A stretch of DNA of 64,000 nt from Flavobacterium sp. HJJ (lineage in GTDB: Bacteria; Bacteroidota; Bacteroidia; Flavobacteriales; Flavobacteriaceae). Position numbers and translations under genes: made by a program. Location of the stretch: assembly GCF_015351475.1 (NCBI RefSeq), contig NZ_JADKPR010000005.1, positions 161,603 through 225,602 on the forward strand, in the 5' to 3' direction. Under the pieces are notes generated by a model. It was not told the origin of the DNA and searched no databases. It saw only the letters and a program-made list of their open reading frames with translations. Positions 36,420 to 45,811 of this stretch are shown one piece after another (position 1 is the stretch's first letter; each line of letters starts with the position of its first letter).

Positions 36420-38056
36420 TGGTTGATAAAATTAACGAAGCCGAATATAAAAACCCGCTTGTATTTCATACAGACTGGGAAAATGCTTTTGAAGACGAAA
36501 GTTTTATTAAAATTTTTGCTTCCGATATTTTAGAAAATTACATTATCAACAAAAGGTGGTATGGAGGTAAAGCCAGTACATTAAAATACATTGAAATTGT
36601 ACATTCCTTCAAAATTACTTCAGCAGACAATACATATTACGGTGTTTTATTAGAAGTTAATTTTAAAGAAGCTTTTTACCAGCATTACTTTATGCCTCTG
36701 GCTTTTTTACCGCAAAAAGATTTAGATACTAATACTATTATTGCTCCGGTAGTAATGAATGAAAAAGAAGGTTATCTTGTAGATGCTCTGCATCAGGAAG
36801 ATTTCAGAAAATTACTTTTTGAAAAAATTATTCATTCCAAAAAAGATGAAGAAACTAAAGTAAGCTTTCACAAAGGAAAAAAACTGCATGCCAAAGAATA
36901 TATTTCCTCTCATTTTATGGGGGTAGAACAAAGCAATACTTCAATAGTTTTTAATGACAATTTAGTGTTGAAAATTTTTAGAAGAATATATATCAGTATG
37001 AATCCGGATTATGAAATCAGCCGTTTTCTTACTGAAAGAATGAACTTTAAGCATTCACCAGCCTATACCGGAAGTATCAGTATTGTCTTTTCGGAAGGAA
37101 ATATTACGCTGGGACTAATGCAGGAATTGGTTCCCAATCAGGGAGATGCATGGAAATATATGCTGGAAGAAGCTGACCGGATTTTTGAAAATCTGAGCAC
37201 CAAAAAGATCACAGTGAGCAGACTTCCAGAAATAGAATTATTTAAAAGGCTTCCGTTAAAAGATGTACCCCATGAAATAATTGATTGGGCTGGACTGAGT
37301 ATTTTTTTAAGAATTCAAACTTTAGCTTCCCGAACCGCCGAAATGCATATAGCACTTGGAAGCGATATTCATGAAACCGCTTTTACACCTCTTACTTATA
37401 ATGGTGATTATTCTGTTTGGCTAAAAAACAGATTGACTTATCAATTTCAAAACCGATTGAATATCTTAGAAAATAATCTGCACAAATTAGATGGTTTAGA
37501 ATTAGAGTTAGCTAATAAATTTTTGGACAATAAAAAAGAAATCAGAAAAGTTTTCCTTGATTTTGACTGGACTCAGATGAAATCGGAACGGATCCGCATT
37601 CATGGTGACTATCATTTAGGCCAGGTTTTAGTGAATGGTGATGATTTTTGCATTCTTGATTTTGAAGGAGAACCGGAAAGTACGATCAGGGATCGAAAAG
37701 TAAAACAGCCGCCATTAAAAGATGTAGCAGGAATGTTTCGATCCTTTCATTATGCAATTTATGCCACTATATTCAACAGCAATGATAAATATCCTTATAC
37801 GCAGGAAGAACTTTTTCAGGCAGGAGAAATTTTATACAAATATTTTGTAGGCGTTTTTCTAAATACCTATACTGAAGTGGCTCAATCTGGTAATTTAAAT
37901 ATTGGCTATCAAAAAGAAATTGATTTTTTACTAAAATACTGTCTTCTTGAAAAAGCAATCTACGAATTGGGTTATGAATTAAATTCCCGTCCCAGATGGT
38001 CAGTAATTCCATTAACAGGAGTTGCCAGTATAATGGGGTTTAATACAATTAATTGA
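36419..38056 (+). CDS. Maltokinase (Pep2/Mak-like)
   Basis: This 545-residue kinase makes maltose-1-phosphate from maltose and ATP. The N-terminal cap is recognised by INKRWYGGKA (about 43-52). The protein-kinase-like core has LVLKIF (Lys185), the catalytic loop HGDYHLGQ (Asp397) and the metal-binding DFEGEP (Asp414). These are the maltokinase versions of aminoglycoside-phosphotransferase motifs. It is a stand-alone protein, not fused to trehalose synthase as in many relatives. It lies between glgE (1-bp overlap) and glgB (34-bp gap). Confidence 0.9.
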   Translation: MVDKINEAEYKNPLVFHTDWENAFEDESFIKIFASDILENYIINKRWYGGKASTLKYIEIVHSFKITSADNTYYGVLLEVNFKEAFYQHYFMPLAFLPQKDLDTNTIIAPVVMNEKEGYLVDALHQEDFRKLLFEKIIHSKKDEETKVSFHKGKKLHAKEYISSHFMGVEQSNTSIVFNDNLVLKIFRRIYISMNPDYEISRFLTERMNFKHSPAYTGSISIVFSEGNITLGLMQELVPNQGDAWKYMLEEADRIFENLSTKKITVSRLPEIELFKRLPLKDVPHEIIDWAGLSIFLRIQTLASRTAEMHIALGSDIHETAFTPLTYNGDYSVWLKNRLTYQFQNRLNILENNLHKLDGLELELANKFLDNKKEIRKVFLDFDWTQMKSERIRIHGDYHLGQVLVNGDDFCILDFEGEPESTIRDRKVKQPPLKDVAGMFRSFHYAIYATIFNSNDKYPYTQEELFQAGEILYKYFVGVFLNTYTEVAQSGNLNIGYQKEIDFLLKYCLLEKAIYELGYELNSRPRWSVIPLTGVASIMGFNTIN

Positions 38057-38090
38057 TTACAATTTCACAAGAAAAAAATAAAAATACACA

Positions 38091-39998
38091 ATGAACAAAG
38101 TACAGACCTATTCCCTTTTTACAGATTTCGACATTGATTTATTCAAAGCCGGCAAACATTTCAGACTTTACGAAAAATTAGGAGCTCATCTTATCGAAGT
38201 GGATGGAGTGAAAGGTGTTTATTTTGCAGTATGGGCGCCATCAGCAAGAACGGTTTCGGTTGTAGGAGATTTTAATTATTGGATACAGGGAGAACATCCT
38301 TTACAGGTACGATGGGATTCATCAGGAATATGGGAAGGTTTTATTCCAGGGATAGAGCAGGGAACCACATACAAATATAAAATACAATCCCATAATGAGG
38401 AAATTATTACAGAAAAAGCAGACCCATTTGCTTTTTACTGCGAAAAACCACCACATACTGCTTCTGTTATCTGGGATCTTGATTATAAGTGGGAAGATAA
38501 AAAATGGATGCAGACCCGAAAAGAGCATAACGATTTAGACAAACCATATTCTGTTTATGAAGTTCATTTGGGCTCATGGAAAAGACATGGTGAAGAAAAC
38601 CGTTTTTTAACTTATCTGGAATATGCTGAAGATTTAGTAAAATATGTCAAAGAAACAGGCTTTACTCATGTGGAATTTATGCCTGTTATGGAGTATCCGT
38701 ATGATCCTTCGTGGGGTTATCAATTGGTCGGCTATTTTGCACCTACCTCTCGTTTTGGGAATCCTCAGGATTTTATGACATTGGTAGATAAACTTCATCA
38801 GGCTGGTATTGGTGTGATTTTAGACTGGGTTCCGTCACATTTTCCAGAAGATGCTCATGGTCTGGGCTTTTTTGACGGTTCTAATTTATTTGAGCATCCA
38901 GACCGTCGAAAAGGTTACCATCCGGATTGGAAAAGCTTAGTTTTTAATTATGGGCGAAATGAAGTCCGTTCCTTTTTAATAAGTAATGCGCTGTTTTGGC
39001 TGCATCATTATCATATTGACGGTCTTAGAGTAGACGCAGTGGCTTCTATGCTGTATTTGGATTATTCCAGAGAAGAAGGTGAGTGGGAGCCAAATATTTA
39101 TGGCGGAAGAGAAAATCTGGATACTATCAGCTTTTTAAAAGACTTTAATGAAGCCGTTTATGGCAATTATGAAGGAGTACAGACTATTGCCGAAGAAAGC
39201 ACTTCGTTCCCTATGGTTTCAAGGCCTGCTTACGCTGGAGGATTAGGTTTTGGAATGAAATGGATGATGGGCTGGATGCATGATACATTGGAGTATTTTC
39301 AAAAAGAAACCGTGTATCGAAAATACCATCAAAACGATTTAACGTTCTCAATGACTTATACCTATACTGAAAATTTTATGCTTCCTCTTTCACACGATGA
39401 AGTAGTATATGGAAAAAGATCTATTCTAGGAAGAATGCCTGGTGATGAATGGCAGCGATTTGCAAATCTGCGCTTACTTTATGGTTATATGTTTGCACAT
39501 CCCGGAACCAAATTACTATTTATGGGAGCAGAATTTGGGCAAAGCAGGGAGTGGGATTTTCAAAATAGTCTGGATTGGCACTTGCTTCAATATGATTTTC
39601 ACAATGGAATAAAAAAGACAATTACAAAACTCAACCAATTATACAAAACGGAGCCTGCTTTGTATGAAAAACAGTTTAGTCCTGAGGGTTTTGAATGGAT
39701 TAATTATTCAGACCATGAAAATGCAGTAATGTCATTCATCCGAAAAGGAAACAATCCTAAAGACGATTTAATCATTGTCCTGAATTTTACACAGGTAGTA
39801 AGAGAAAATTATCAGATAGGTGTTACTAAATCAGGAAAATTAAGCGAAATATTTAATAGTGATGATACCGCTTTTGGCGGCAGCGGTGTAAAATCTAATA
39901 AAGAACCAGTAATAAATAATACTCCGTATGATGGAAAAGCATATTCTGCAGTAATTAAACTTCCGCCATTGGGAGTAATCATTTTTAAAATAGAATGA
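38091..39998 (+). CDS. glgB: 1,4-alpha-glucan branching enzyme
   Basis: This 635-residue GH13 enzyme makes the alpha-1,6 branches of glycogen. The N-terminal CBM48 (about 25-115) includes FAVWAPSARTVSVVGDFN. The catalytic barrel has nucleophile Asp315 (GLRVDAVASM), acid Glu368 (TIAEEST) and the transition-state Asp in LPLSHDEVVYG. It ends the glgA-glgC-glgE-mak-glgB operon. Confidence 0.96.
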   Translation: MNKVQTYSLFTDFDIDLFKAGKHFRLYEKLGAHLIEVDGVKGVYFAVWAPSARTVSVVGDFNYWIQGEHPLQVRWDSSGIWEGFIPGIEQGTTYKYKIQSHNEEIITEKADPFAFYCEKPPHTASVIWDLDYKWEDKKWMQTRKEHNDLDKPYSVYEVHLGSWKRHGEENRFLTYLEYAEDLVKYVKETGFTHVEFMPVMEYPYDPSWGYQLVGYFAPTSRFGNPQDFMTLVDKLHQAGIGVILDWVPSHFPEDAHGLGFFDGSNLFEHPDRRKGYHPDWKSLVFNYGRNEVRSFLISNALFWLHHYHIDGLRVDAVASMLYLDYSREEGEWEPNIYGGRENLDTISFLKDFNEAVYGNYEGVQTIAEESTSFPMVSRPAYAGGLGFGMKWMMGWMHDTLEYFQKETVYRKYHQNDLTFSMTYTYTENFMLPLSHDEVVYGKRSILGRMPGDEWQRFANLRLLYGYMFAHPGTKLLFMGAEFGQSREWDFQNSLDWHLLQYDFHNGIKKTITKLNQLYKTEPALYEKQFSPEGFEWINYSDHENAVMSFIRKGNNPKDDLIIVLNFTQVVRENYQIGVTKSGKLSEIFNSDDTAFGGSGVKSNKEPVINNTPYDGKAYSAVIKLPPLGVIIFKIE

Positions 39999-40136
39999 GT
40001 TCAATTATAAAAAAAGATACTACTGATAACTAAACAATAAGATATAATATTAAAAAAATAATACTGTGATTACTTCAATTTTGATTATTACAAATTAAAA
40101 ATAAATACATTCGCAGAATAAACAAAAAAGACAAAC

Positions 40137-41465
40137 ATGGCAGACTTAGCAAAAGGCAATAAAAAATTATTAAACGCATGGGCATTTTACGATTGGGCAA
40201 ATTCAGTATATCCATTGGTGATTTCTTCAGCAATATTTCCAATTTTTTACGAAGCATTATTTTCAGAAAGAGATCATTATATAGACGTTTTTGGTCTTCA
40301 TTTAAAAAACTCTGCGTTAATTAGTTTTGTTACCGCTGCCGCTTTTTTAATGGTTGCTATTTTTTCGCCATTATTATCAGGAATAGCTGATTATGTAGGA
40401 AATAAAAAATCTTTCATGAAGTTTTTTTGTTATGTAGGAGCTTGTTCCTGTATCGGTTTAAATTGGTTTAGTTTAGAAAACATTTATGTTGGTTTATTTT
40501 TCTATTTTTTTGGTTTAATAGGTTTTTGGGGCAGTTTAGTATTTTACAACTCTTATCTGCCAGATATAGCATATACTGAACAGCAGGATGGAGTAAGTGC
40601 CAAGGGCTATTCTTTGGGCTACATCGGCAGTGTTATTTTATTAATTCTAAATTTAGCAATGGTAATGATGCCGGATACTTTTGGAATTACAGGAAGTAAA
40701 GGAGAAGCGGCCATGAAAGCGATGAAATATTCCTTTGTTATGGTTGGAATCTGGTGGATACTTTTCAGCCAATATACTTATTATTATTTGCCTAAAGGAA
40801 ATAAAAACACCGATAGAAAAGTAACCAAAACTGTAGTGTTTAATGGTTTTAAAGAACTCAAAAAAGTTTTGGGGCAATTAGAAGCCAATATTCCGTTAAA
40901 AAGATATTTAATTAGCTTTTTTGTTTACAGTATGGCTGTTCAGACGGTAATGCTCATCGCCACGTATTTTGGTTCGCAGGAAATAGCATGGGAATCGAGC
41001 AGTCAAAGTCAGATAGGACTAATTATATGTATTTTATTAATTCAGCTGGTAGCCGTAGCTGGGGCAATTCTAACTTCAAAAGCATCTGCTAAATTCGGAA
41101 ACTTACCAACACTTATCATAATCAATTGTTTTTGGTGCTTACTTTGTTCTGCAGCTTATTTTATTGTCACTCCTGTGCAGTTTTATATAATGGCAGCATT
41201 AGTAGGCCTTGTAATGGGAGGTATTCAGGCATTATCACGTTCTACTTATTCCAAGCTATTACCAGAAACTGAGGATACAGCTTCCTTTTTTAGCTTTTAT
41301 GATGTAACCGAAAAAATTGGAATTGTAATAGGAATGTGTGTGTATGGCATTATTGATCAAATTACAGGAAGCCCAAGATTAGCAATTGTTTTTTTGGCCG
41401 TATTTTTTGTAATTGGTGTTTTGCTTTTGAATAGAGTTCCAAAAAATGAGGCTGTATCGAAATAA
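40137..41465 (+). CDS. MFS transporter, UMF1/Atg22-like
   Basis: This 442-residue integral membrane protein has about 12 transmembrane helices. The start (AWAFYDWANSVYPLVIS) matches the UMF1 (Atg22-like) branch of the major facilitator superfamily, as does GGIQALSRSTYSKLLPE in the second half, which is the conserved family signature. Bacterial members are poorly characterised exporters or uptake systems. It follows the alpha-glucan operon by 139 bp in the same direction. A link with sugar export is possible but not shown. Confidence 0.9.
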   Translation: MADLAKGNKKLLNAWAFYDWANSVYPLVISSAIFPIFYEALFSERDHYIDVFGLHLKNSALISFVTAAAFLMVAIFSPLLSGIADYVGNKKSFMKFFCYVGACSCIGLNWFSLENIYVGLFFYFFGLIGFWGSLVFYNSYLPDIAYTEQQDGVSAKGYSLGYIGSVILLILNLAMVMMPDTFGITGSKGEAAMKAMKYSFVMVGIWWILFSQYTYYYLPKGNKNTDRKVTKTVVFNGFKELKKVLGQLEANIPLKRYLISFFVYSMAVQTVMLIATYFGSQEIAWESSSQSQIGLIICILLIQLVAVAGAILTSKASAKFGNLPTLIIINCFWCLLCSAAYFIVTPVQFYIMAALVGLVMGGIQALSRSTYSKLLPETEDTASFFSFYDVTEKIGIVIGMCVYGIIDQITGSPRLAIVFLAVFFVIGVLLLNRVPKNEAVSK

Positions 41466-41588
41466 ACTACTGTTTTCAAATAAAAACAATTCTTTTTTTA
41501 AAGTGAAAAAATATAAAATCCAACAACGTTAAAATGTATTTACCAAAATACAGATTTGTATTCTCTATAATTTAGTCTTACTCCTCTA

Positions 41589-41631
41589 TGGCATTTAATT
41601 TTTCTAATAGAAAAATTAAATGCCATTTTTA
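41589..41631. terminator. Perfect long hairpin, likely bidirectional terminator
   Basis: A 17-bp perfect stem (arms 41589-41605 and 41611-41627, core GGCATTTAATTTTTC) with a 5-nt loop is followed by TTTT. It stands 124 bp after the transporter stop codon, farther than usual, so it might instead end a small RNA. Confidence 0.6.
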
Positions 41632-41934
41632 CAAATAAAACCTTATCAAATTAAAATAGTTTTTTAATTCAATTCAAGAGAAAAAAGTATTGGTTTATTG
41701 TTTGTTTTAATTAGCATTACAGGTGTATTTATAATAAACTGATGAGTCTTTTTAATGATTAATTAGCCATTTAAAAGATTAAAAAACAGATTTTTTAATT
41801 TTTATTGATATCAATTGGTTTTTAGGGTAAAATATTACTTGAATAAACAACTGACTTACAGTACATTATTAATTAATTTCATAATAATCACACTTCCGTC
41901 TCTTTTTTTTTACAATAATTAAATTACAGTCAAT

Positions 41935-41942
41935 TATATTTG
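41935..41942 (+). promoter_or_regulatory. Bacteroidota -7 element, outer-membrane protein gene
   Basis: TATATTTG followed by CA matches TAnnTTTG. The start codon is at 42150, so the transcript would have a leader of about 200 nt. Confidence 0.4.
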
Positions 41943-42149
41943 CACAAAATTAGCTTTATAATGTTGGAAATAATTACGGAGATTTAGTTAAATATATTTT
42001 TCAGTTCAGTTTTTAAGAAGTGAAAAAAAATAAAATTATAACAACTTTTTTCTTATAATTTTCAGATCAATATGATGCTTATTTTGTTAGGGATGCTTTT
42101 ATAATAACCCCATCAATCTATAATATATATAAAAAAAAATTAATCAATT

Positions 42150-42785
42150 ATGAAAAAAATCGTTTTTGCATTTCTACTAATGACCGCTATGGTTCAAGGA
42201 CAATCCTTTCGATACGACAAATTATTCCTTGAAGCCGGAATTGGATTAGGAATCCCATTATCTAAACTTTCTCCATCAGGAGCAAGAAATGAAAGTATCT
42301 CTAAAAGACATTTTCAAGGAGCTTTACGATATATGTTAAATGAGAATATAGGATTATTAGGAAGCTTAAATTATGATTATTTTATAAATAATTTAAATGA
42401 AAGAAATGAACAAAAACTAGTGGGTCTAGAATTAGTTTATAATATAGGTAAAACTCTCGAATTATATGGTGATTCAGATAATTTTACAATGTTACTTCAT
42501 GGTGGTCTTAATGCAGGTGCAATGTCAAGTAAATACAATGACCGTGACTACATTGGAGCTGTAGTTTTTGGAATTAAGCCTGTATGGGCATTTAATGATA
42601 AAGTTTCTTTTTTTGCTGATGCAACTTACAAAAGTATTATGGAACAAGATGTTTATTACAATGGAAAAAACACAACTTATCCAAATCCAGGCAAATTTTC
42701 AAGCAGTCAGTTTGCTTTAACTTTTGGAATTATAGCTTCTTTAGGGAATAACCGTACCAATGCTGATTTTTTCCATATTAGATAA
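42150..42785 (+). CDS. Outer-membrane beta-barrel protein
   Basis: This 211-residue protein has a signal peptide (MKKIVFAFLLMTAMVQGQS) and alternating strand pattern typical of small 8-strand barrels, ending in a strand FALTFGIIASLG plus a short tail. It is related in style to the OmpW/OprF-type 'outer membrane protein beta-barrel' families. Function is unknown: adhesion, stability or a small pore are options. Monocistronic, with a possible long leader and a strong terminator. Confidence 0.8.
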   Translation: MKKIVFAFLLMTAMVQGQSFRYDKLFLEAGIGLGIPLSKLSPSGARNESISKRHFQGALRYMLNENIGLLGSLNYDYFINNLNERNEQKLVGLELVYNIGKTLELYGDSDNFTMLLHGGLNAGAMSSKYNDRDYIGAVVFGIKPVWAFNDKVSFFADATYKSIMEQDVYYNGKNTTYPNPGKFSSSQFALTFGIIASLGNNRTNADFFHIR

Positions 42786-42802
42786 TAAAATCATTTGATT
42801 TA

Positions 42803-42843
42803 AAGCATAAAAAAAGAGGCAAACTGCCTCTTTTTTTATGCTT
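42803..42843. terminator. Bidirectional terminator between convergent genes
   Basis: A 19-bp perfect stem (arms 42803-42821 and 42825-42843, core AAAGAGGCA / TGCCTCTTT) with a 3-nt AAC loop lies between the barrel protein gene and the convergent adhesin-like gene. Confidence 0.85.
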
Positions 42844-42905
42844 GCAAATTATCTCCTGTAAACAGTACAAAAAAATATCCTACAAAAAGATAGTCTAGAA
42901 AACCG

Positions 42906-43625
42906 CTAAATTTTTGAAATTTCACCAGAACCGTTCACTTTGGTATCTTTAGATGCCGGATTGCCTTTGTAAGCAATATCGCCAGAGCCTGAAACTCGTG
43001 CATACAAACTATCGCTGCAATTTACTATCATGTCACCAGATCCTGAAATAGTCAGGTTAGCTTTCTTTGTAATTAAATTAGTGGCATCAATATCACCCGA
43101 ACCTGACATTTTAGAATTGAAGTTATCCGAATTTCCAGACAATACAACATCTCCCGATCCACTAAGATTAATTTCAAAATCGGTGGCATTGACGTCCAGT
43201 TTCAAATCACCAGAACCAGACAGTTTGGCTTTAAAACTTGAAGCCACAATGTTACTTTTTGATTCCACATTACCTGAGCCAGATAGCGAAACAGCACTAA
43301 TTTGTTCAAAGGGTACTATCAAAACGAGATTTTTCTTGGTACTGATACTCATATTTTTTTCCACATGAATTTGTAAAACATTATCTTTTACTTCGACCTT
43401 GACATAAGGCAAGATATTTTCCTCACCAGTAATTGTTATTGCCCCTTCTTTTCCAGAGACCAATACAACATCAAAAAAGCCTGAAACTCTAATTTGATCG
43501 TACTCGCCTGTAGCTCTTTTTTCAGTAACTATTTTTCCATTCCCCTTAATTTTACTTCCTTGAGCATATCCAATAACTGTAACAAGGAAAGTTCCTAAAA
43601 GGATTAATTCTAGTGATTTTTTCAT
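42906..43625 (-). CDS. Head-GIN-domain (DUF2807) exported protein
   Basis: This 239-residue protein has a signal peptide (LILLGTFLVTVIGYAQG) followed by a beta-solenoid-like DUF2807 domain. A motif of the form SGSGD or SGSGN recurs about every 20 residues, seven times from residue about 117 to the end (SLSGSGNV, KLSGSGDL, NLSGSGDV, KMSGSGDI, TISGSGDM, RVSGSGDI, KVNGSGEI). This is a ladder of coils. It is the last gene of the operon that starts with the ECF sigma factor. It is exported and may be an adhesin or a sensor of envelope state. Confidence 0.88.
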   Translation of the reverse strand: MKKSLELILLGTFLVTVIGYAQGSKIKGNGKIVTEKRATGEYDQIRVSGFFDVVLVSGKEGAITITGEENILPYVKVEVKDNVLQIHVEKNMSISTKKNLVLIVPFEQISAVSLSGSGNVESKSNIVASSFKAKLSGSGDLKLDVNATDFEINLSGSGDVVLSGNSDNFNSKMSGSGDIDATNLITKKANLTISGSGDMIVNCSDSLYARVSGSGDIAYKGNPASKDTKVNGSGEISKI

Positions 43626-43663
43626 TTTTAATTGATTTAAAGATTTATTGATTATGATTGAAA

Positions 43664-44734
43664 CTATTTCTGAACATCGTTTTTATACAACTTTACATTA
43701 CCATATTCGGAAGTAACTGTGACTTTGTTTTCTCCTTTTTTCTTGAAATAACCACTTACTCTTTTGGTATAATTAGATTCTTCTTTTAATCTGAAAATTA
43801 ATTCATTATCGAATTTAAAATCAGCATGCTTCACACTAATGTCAAAATCAAAAATATAATTCGAATCAAAGCCTATCTTAATACCGGTATAACCCGCCGC
43901 AATGGCAATATTATTCGCTTTGGGCTGAATATCATCAATTGAAACATTACTGTATTTGGTATATAATCTTAATTGATTGGTAATCGATCCAATATCTATT
44001 GACAAATAATTACCATTTGCATCCAAGGAATTAACCTTATCAATTTTGATACTGCCATATTTACTATTATATTTTACATCACTGCCATCTCCAATTTCTA
44101 TTTCGGAATAATCAGAGACCAAATCAATTTTGGCAACACGATCTATTGACAATTCAGAATATTTTGAGTTTATCGAGCCATTTTTTAAATAATCGATAGT
44201 AGATTTTGAACAATAGCCAATTTGGACTCTATTGCTGTTCCCATTTAGGTTTGCTAAATTAATTTTGCCATACTTACAATTGATATCCGTGGTGGAAAAC
44301 AGATTGGTTGCGCTAATATTGCCATATTTATTATTCAAGATTACCGATCCATTTTTTGGAATCTTAATAGTGTAATTGATTTCGAAATTATCATTTTTTC
44401 CATTATTTTTGGAAGCGAAATTTTCAATTACAGTCTTGGCCGTAACCATACTTTTCAGCGCAATAAAATTCACATCAATAGCATCCAGTTTTTGACTCAC
44501 CCATCTTTCACTGTCACCGCTGACTTTGATAAGGACATCAATTTTAATTTTATCTTCATTCCAGGTAGTAACAAGGATATTACCGTATGAGTTATCTATG
44601 TTGATGCCTGCATCGCTATTTACTATATAAGCTTTATTAATGCTTTTCTGTTTCGTATAGCTTAAATCATCATTAGAAAATCCTAAAAAAGGAATTAAAA
44701 AAAGTATCAGGAATATTTTAAATTGTTTTTTCAT
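43664..44734 (-). CDS. Exported DUF4097-like beta-solenoid protein
   Basis: This 356-residue protein has a signal peptide (IFLILFLIPFLGFSN). The mature part repeats a short unit about every 20 residues, such as NSYGNI, NKYGNI, CKYGKI, SKYSEL, SDYSEI, SKYGSI and TKYSNV, consistent with stacked coils of a parallel beta-helix. It overlaps the anti-sigma-like gene by 17 bp and precedes the head-GIN protein, so the three are co-expressed. The relation to DUF4097/DUF2807 families is from pattern and could be wrong. Confidence 0.8.
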   Translation of the reverse strand: MKKQFKIFLILFLIPFLGFSNDDLSYTKQKSINKAYIVNSDAGINIDNSYGNILVTTWNEDKIKIDVLIKVSGDSERWVSQKLDAIDVNFIALKSMVTAKTVIENFASKNNGKNDNFEINYTIKIPKNGSVILNNKYGNISATNLFSTTDINCKYGKINLANLNGNSNRVQIGYCSKSTIDYLKNGSINSKYSELSIDRVAKIDLVSDYSEIEIGDGSDVKYNSKYGSIKIDKVNSLDANGNYLSIDIGSITNQLRLYTKYSNVSIDDIQPKANNIAIAAGYTGIKIGFDSNYIFDFDISVKHADFKFDNELIFRLKEESNYTKRVSGYFKKKGENKVTVTSEYGNVKLYKNDVQK

Positions 44735-45260
44735 CGTTTAAATTTTTAAGTTTTTCAGATTCTTCGATACGCTGCAAAACACTCTGCAAAAAAGAAATCC
44801 GTGTCTGCAGATTACTGATCATTGCATAAATAATAGGCTTGCTTTCGCCGTTAACTTCCAATTCATGCATAATTTTGTCATAATCGCTATCCAGCGATTT
44901 CATTTGTTTTAAAGCGTCGCTAATAATTTTTTCATTTTCAGGTGATTTTTTCTCGTGAATTTTTTCTAATTCATTCTTAATTAATACGGTAAAAATTGAA
45001 TCTGTCTGTTTAGTTTCTTTAGAGGCAAATTTCAATTCTTTTGGTCTGTCATTGTTTCTATACAATAATGACACACCCAGCAAAACAACTACTGAAGCAG
45101 CGACAGCATAGATAAAACTGTAGTTTCTTTTTTTCTTTTTCAGATCCAATTTCTTTGAAAACCTATCCGAATGCTGGCTGTCCAATTCATGAACATCCCA
45201 CTGATTATCAAAATTTTCAAATAGCTGGTCTAATTTTTCATTTTCATTATTCATTTTCAT
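44718..45260 (-). CDS. Membrane-anchored putative anti-sigma factor
   Basis: This 180-residue protein has an N-terminal cytoplasmic part (1-45), one transmembrane helix (about 48-65, FIYAVAASVVVLLGVSLLY) and a helical periplasmic tail. It overlaps the upstream ECF sigma gene by 4 bp and the downstream gene by 17 bp. Topology and position fit an anti-sigma factor, though no zinc motif (HxxxCxxC) is visible. It would hold the sigma factor at the membrane until an envelope signal arrives. Confidence 0.75.
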   Translation of the reverse strand: MKMNNENEKLDQLFENFDNQWDVHELDSQHSDRFSKKLDLKKKKRNYSFIYAVAASVVVLLGVSLLYRNNDRPKELKFASKETKQTDSIFTVLIKNELEKIHEKKSPENEKIISDALKQMKSLDSDYDKIMHELEVNGESKPIIYAMISNLQTRISFLQSVLQRIEESEKLKNLNDEKTI

Positions 45261-45811
45261 AACTCATTTAATTTTTTTCTTAAGCTTTCTTTAGCTCTGC
45301 TCAAAGTTGTTCTACAGTTTGCATAACTAATTTTAAGAATTTCGCTTATTTCCTCCTGGTCGTAACCTTCTATATAAAACAAAGTTAAAACCATGCTGTA
45401 ATTGTATTTTAAGGACTGAATAGCATCCAGAACCTGCTTAACTTTTAAATCATTAAAGTCTAATTTTTCTTCCCGGTCATTATCGTTCTCTTCTAGCTTA
45501 TAAAGTGTTTTTTCAAAATCTTCTGTTTTAAATTGATTGTTTTTTTTGTAAAAATCGATGCTGTAATTGACTATAATCCTTTTCAGCCAAGCACCAAAGG
45601 CAACTTCCTGTTTGAAATCATTTATTTTGGTAAATGCCTTCAAAAAACCTTCCTGCATAACGTCTTCAGCAAAATGCTCATCTTTCACAATTCTATAGGC
45701 CACATTATACATCGCCTTGCAATAGCGATTATAAATCTCAAATTGTGCTTTCTGATTATTCTCTTTGCAGAGCGTAATTAAATCTTCGATATTTTGGTGG
45801 GTCAAATTCAA
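45257..45811 (-). CDS. ECF RNA polymerase sigma factor
   Basis: This 184-residue sigma-70 protein has region 2 (NRYCKAMYNVAYRI, HFAEDVMQEGFLKAF, about 25-75) and region 4 (ALQSLKYNY-like start, then EGYDQEEISEILKI, NCRTTLSRAKESLRKKL, about 130-182). It heads a minus-strand operon with the putative anti-sigma factor and two exported repeat proteins, and its stop overlaps the next start by 4 bp. The exported proteins may be part of its regulon and of the signal it responds to. Confidence 0.93.
   Translation of the reverse strand: MNLTHQNIEDLITLCKENNQKAQFEIYNRYCKAMYNVAYRIVKDEHFAEDVMQEGFLKAFTKINDFKQEVAFGAWLKRIIVNYSIDFYKKNNQFKTEDFEKTLYKLEENDNDREEKLDFNDLKVKQVLDAIQSLKYNYSMVLTLFYIEGYDQEEISEILKISYANCRTTLSRAKESLRKKLNEL

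Larger units (their letters stand above)
41466..42149. other. 684-bp gene-free region
   Basis: No supportable frame lies on either strand. It holds a long perfect hairpin (41589-41627), a 12-bp palindrome ATTGATATCAAT (41804-41815) and a -7 element TATATTTG (41935-41942). The last implies an untranslated leader of about 200 nt for the outer-membrane protein gene. The rest is AT-rich and shows nothing I can name. Confidence 0.6.

Noticed and set aside
36419..38056. Fused TreS-maltokinase
   Set aside because: The protein has the kinase cap and core only; no GH13 trehalose synthase domain is present in it or its neighbours.
41804..41815. Palindrome ATTGATATCAAT as an operator
   Set aside because: A 12-bp AT-rich palindrome is likely by chance in a long AT-rich gap and it is 130 bp upstream of the probable promoter.
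43030..43368. 112-codon plus-strand frame opposite the head-GIN protein gene
   Set aside because: It arises from the repeated SGSGD codons read on the other strand (SPEPD repeats); no start region or export signal.
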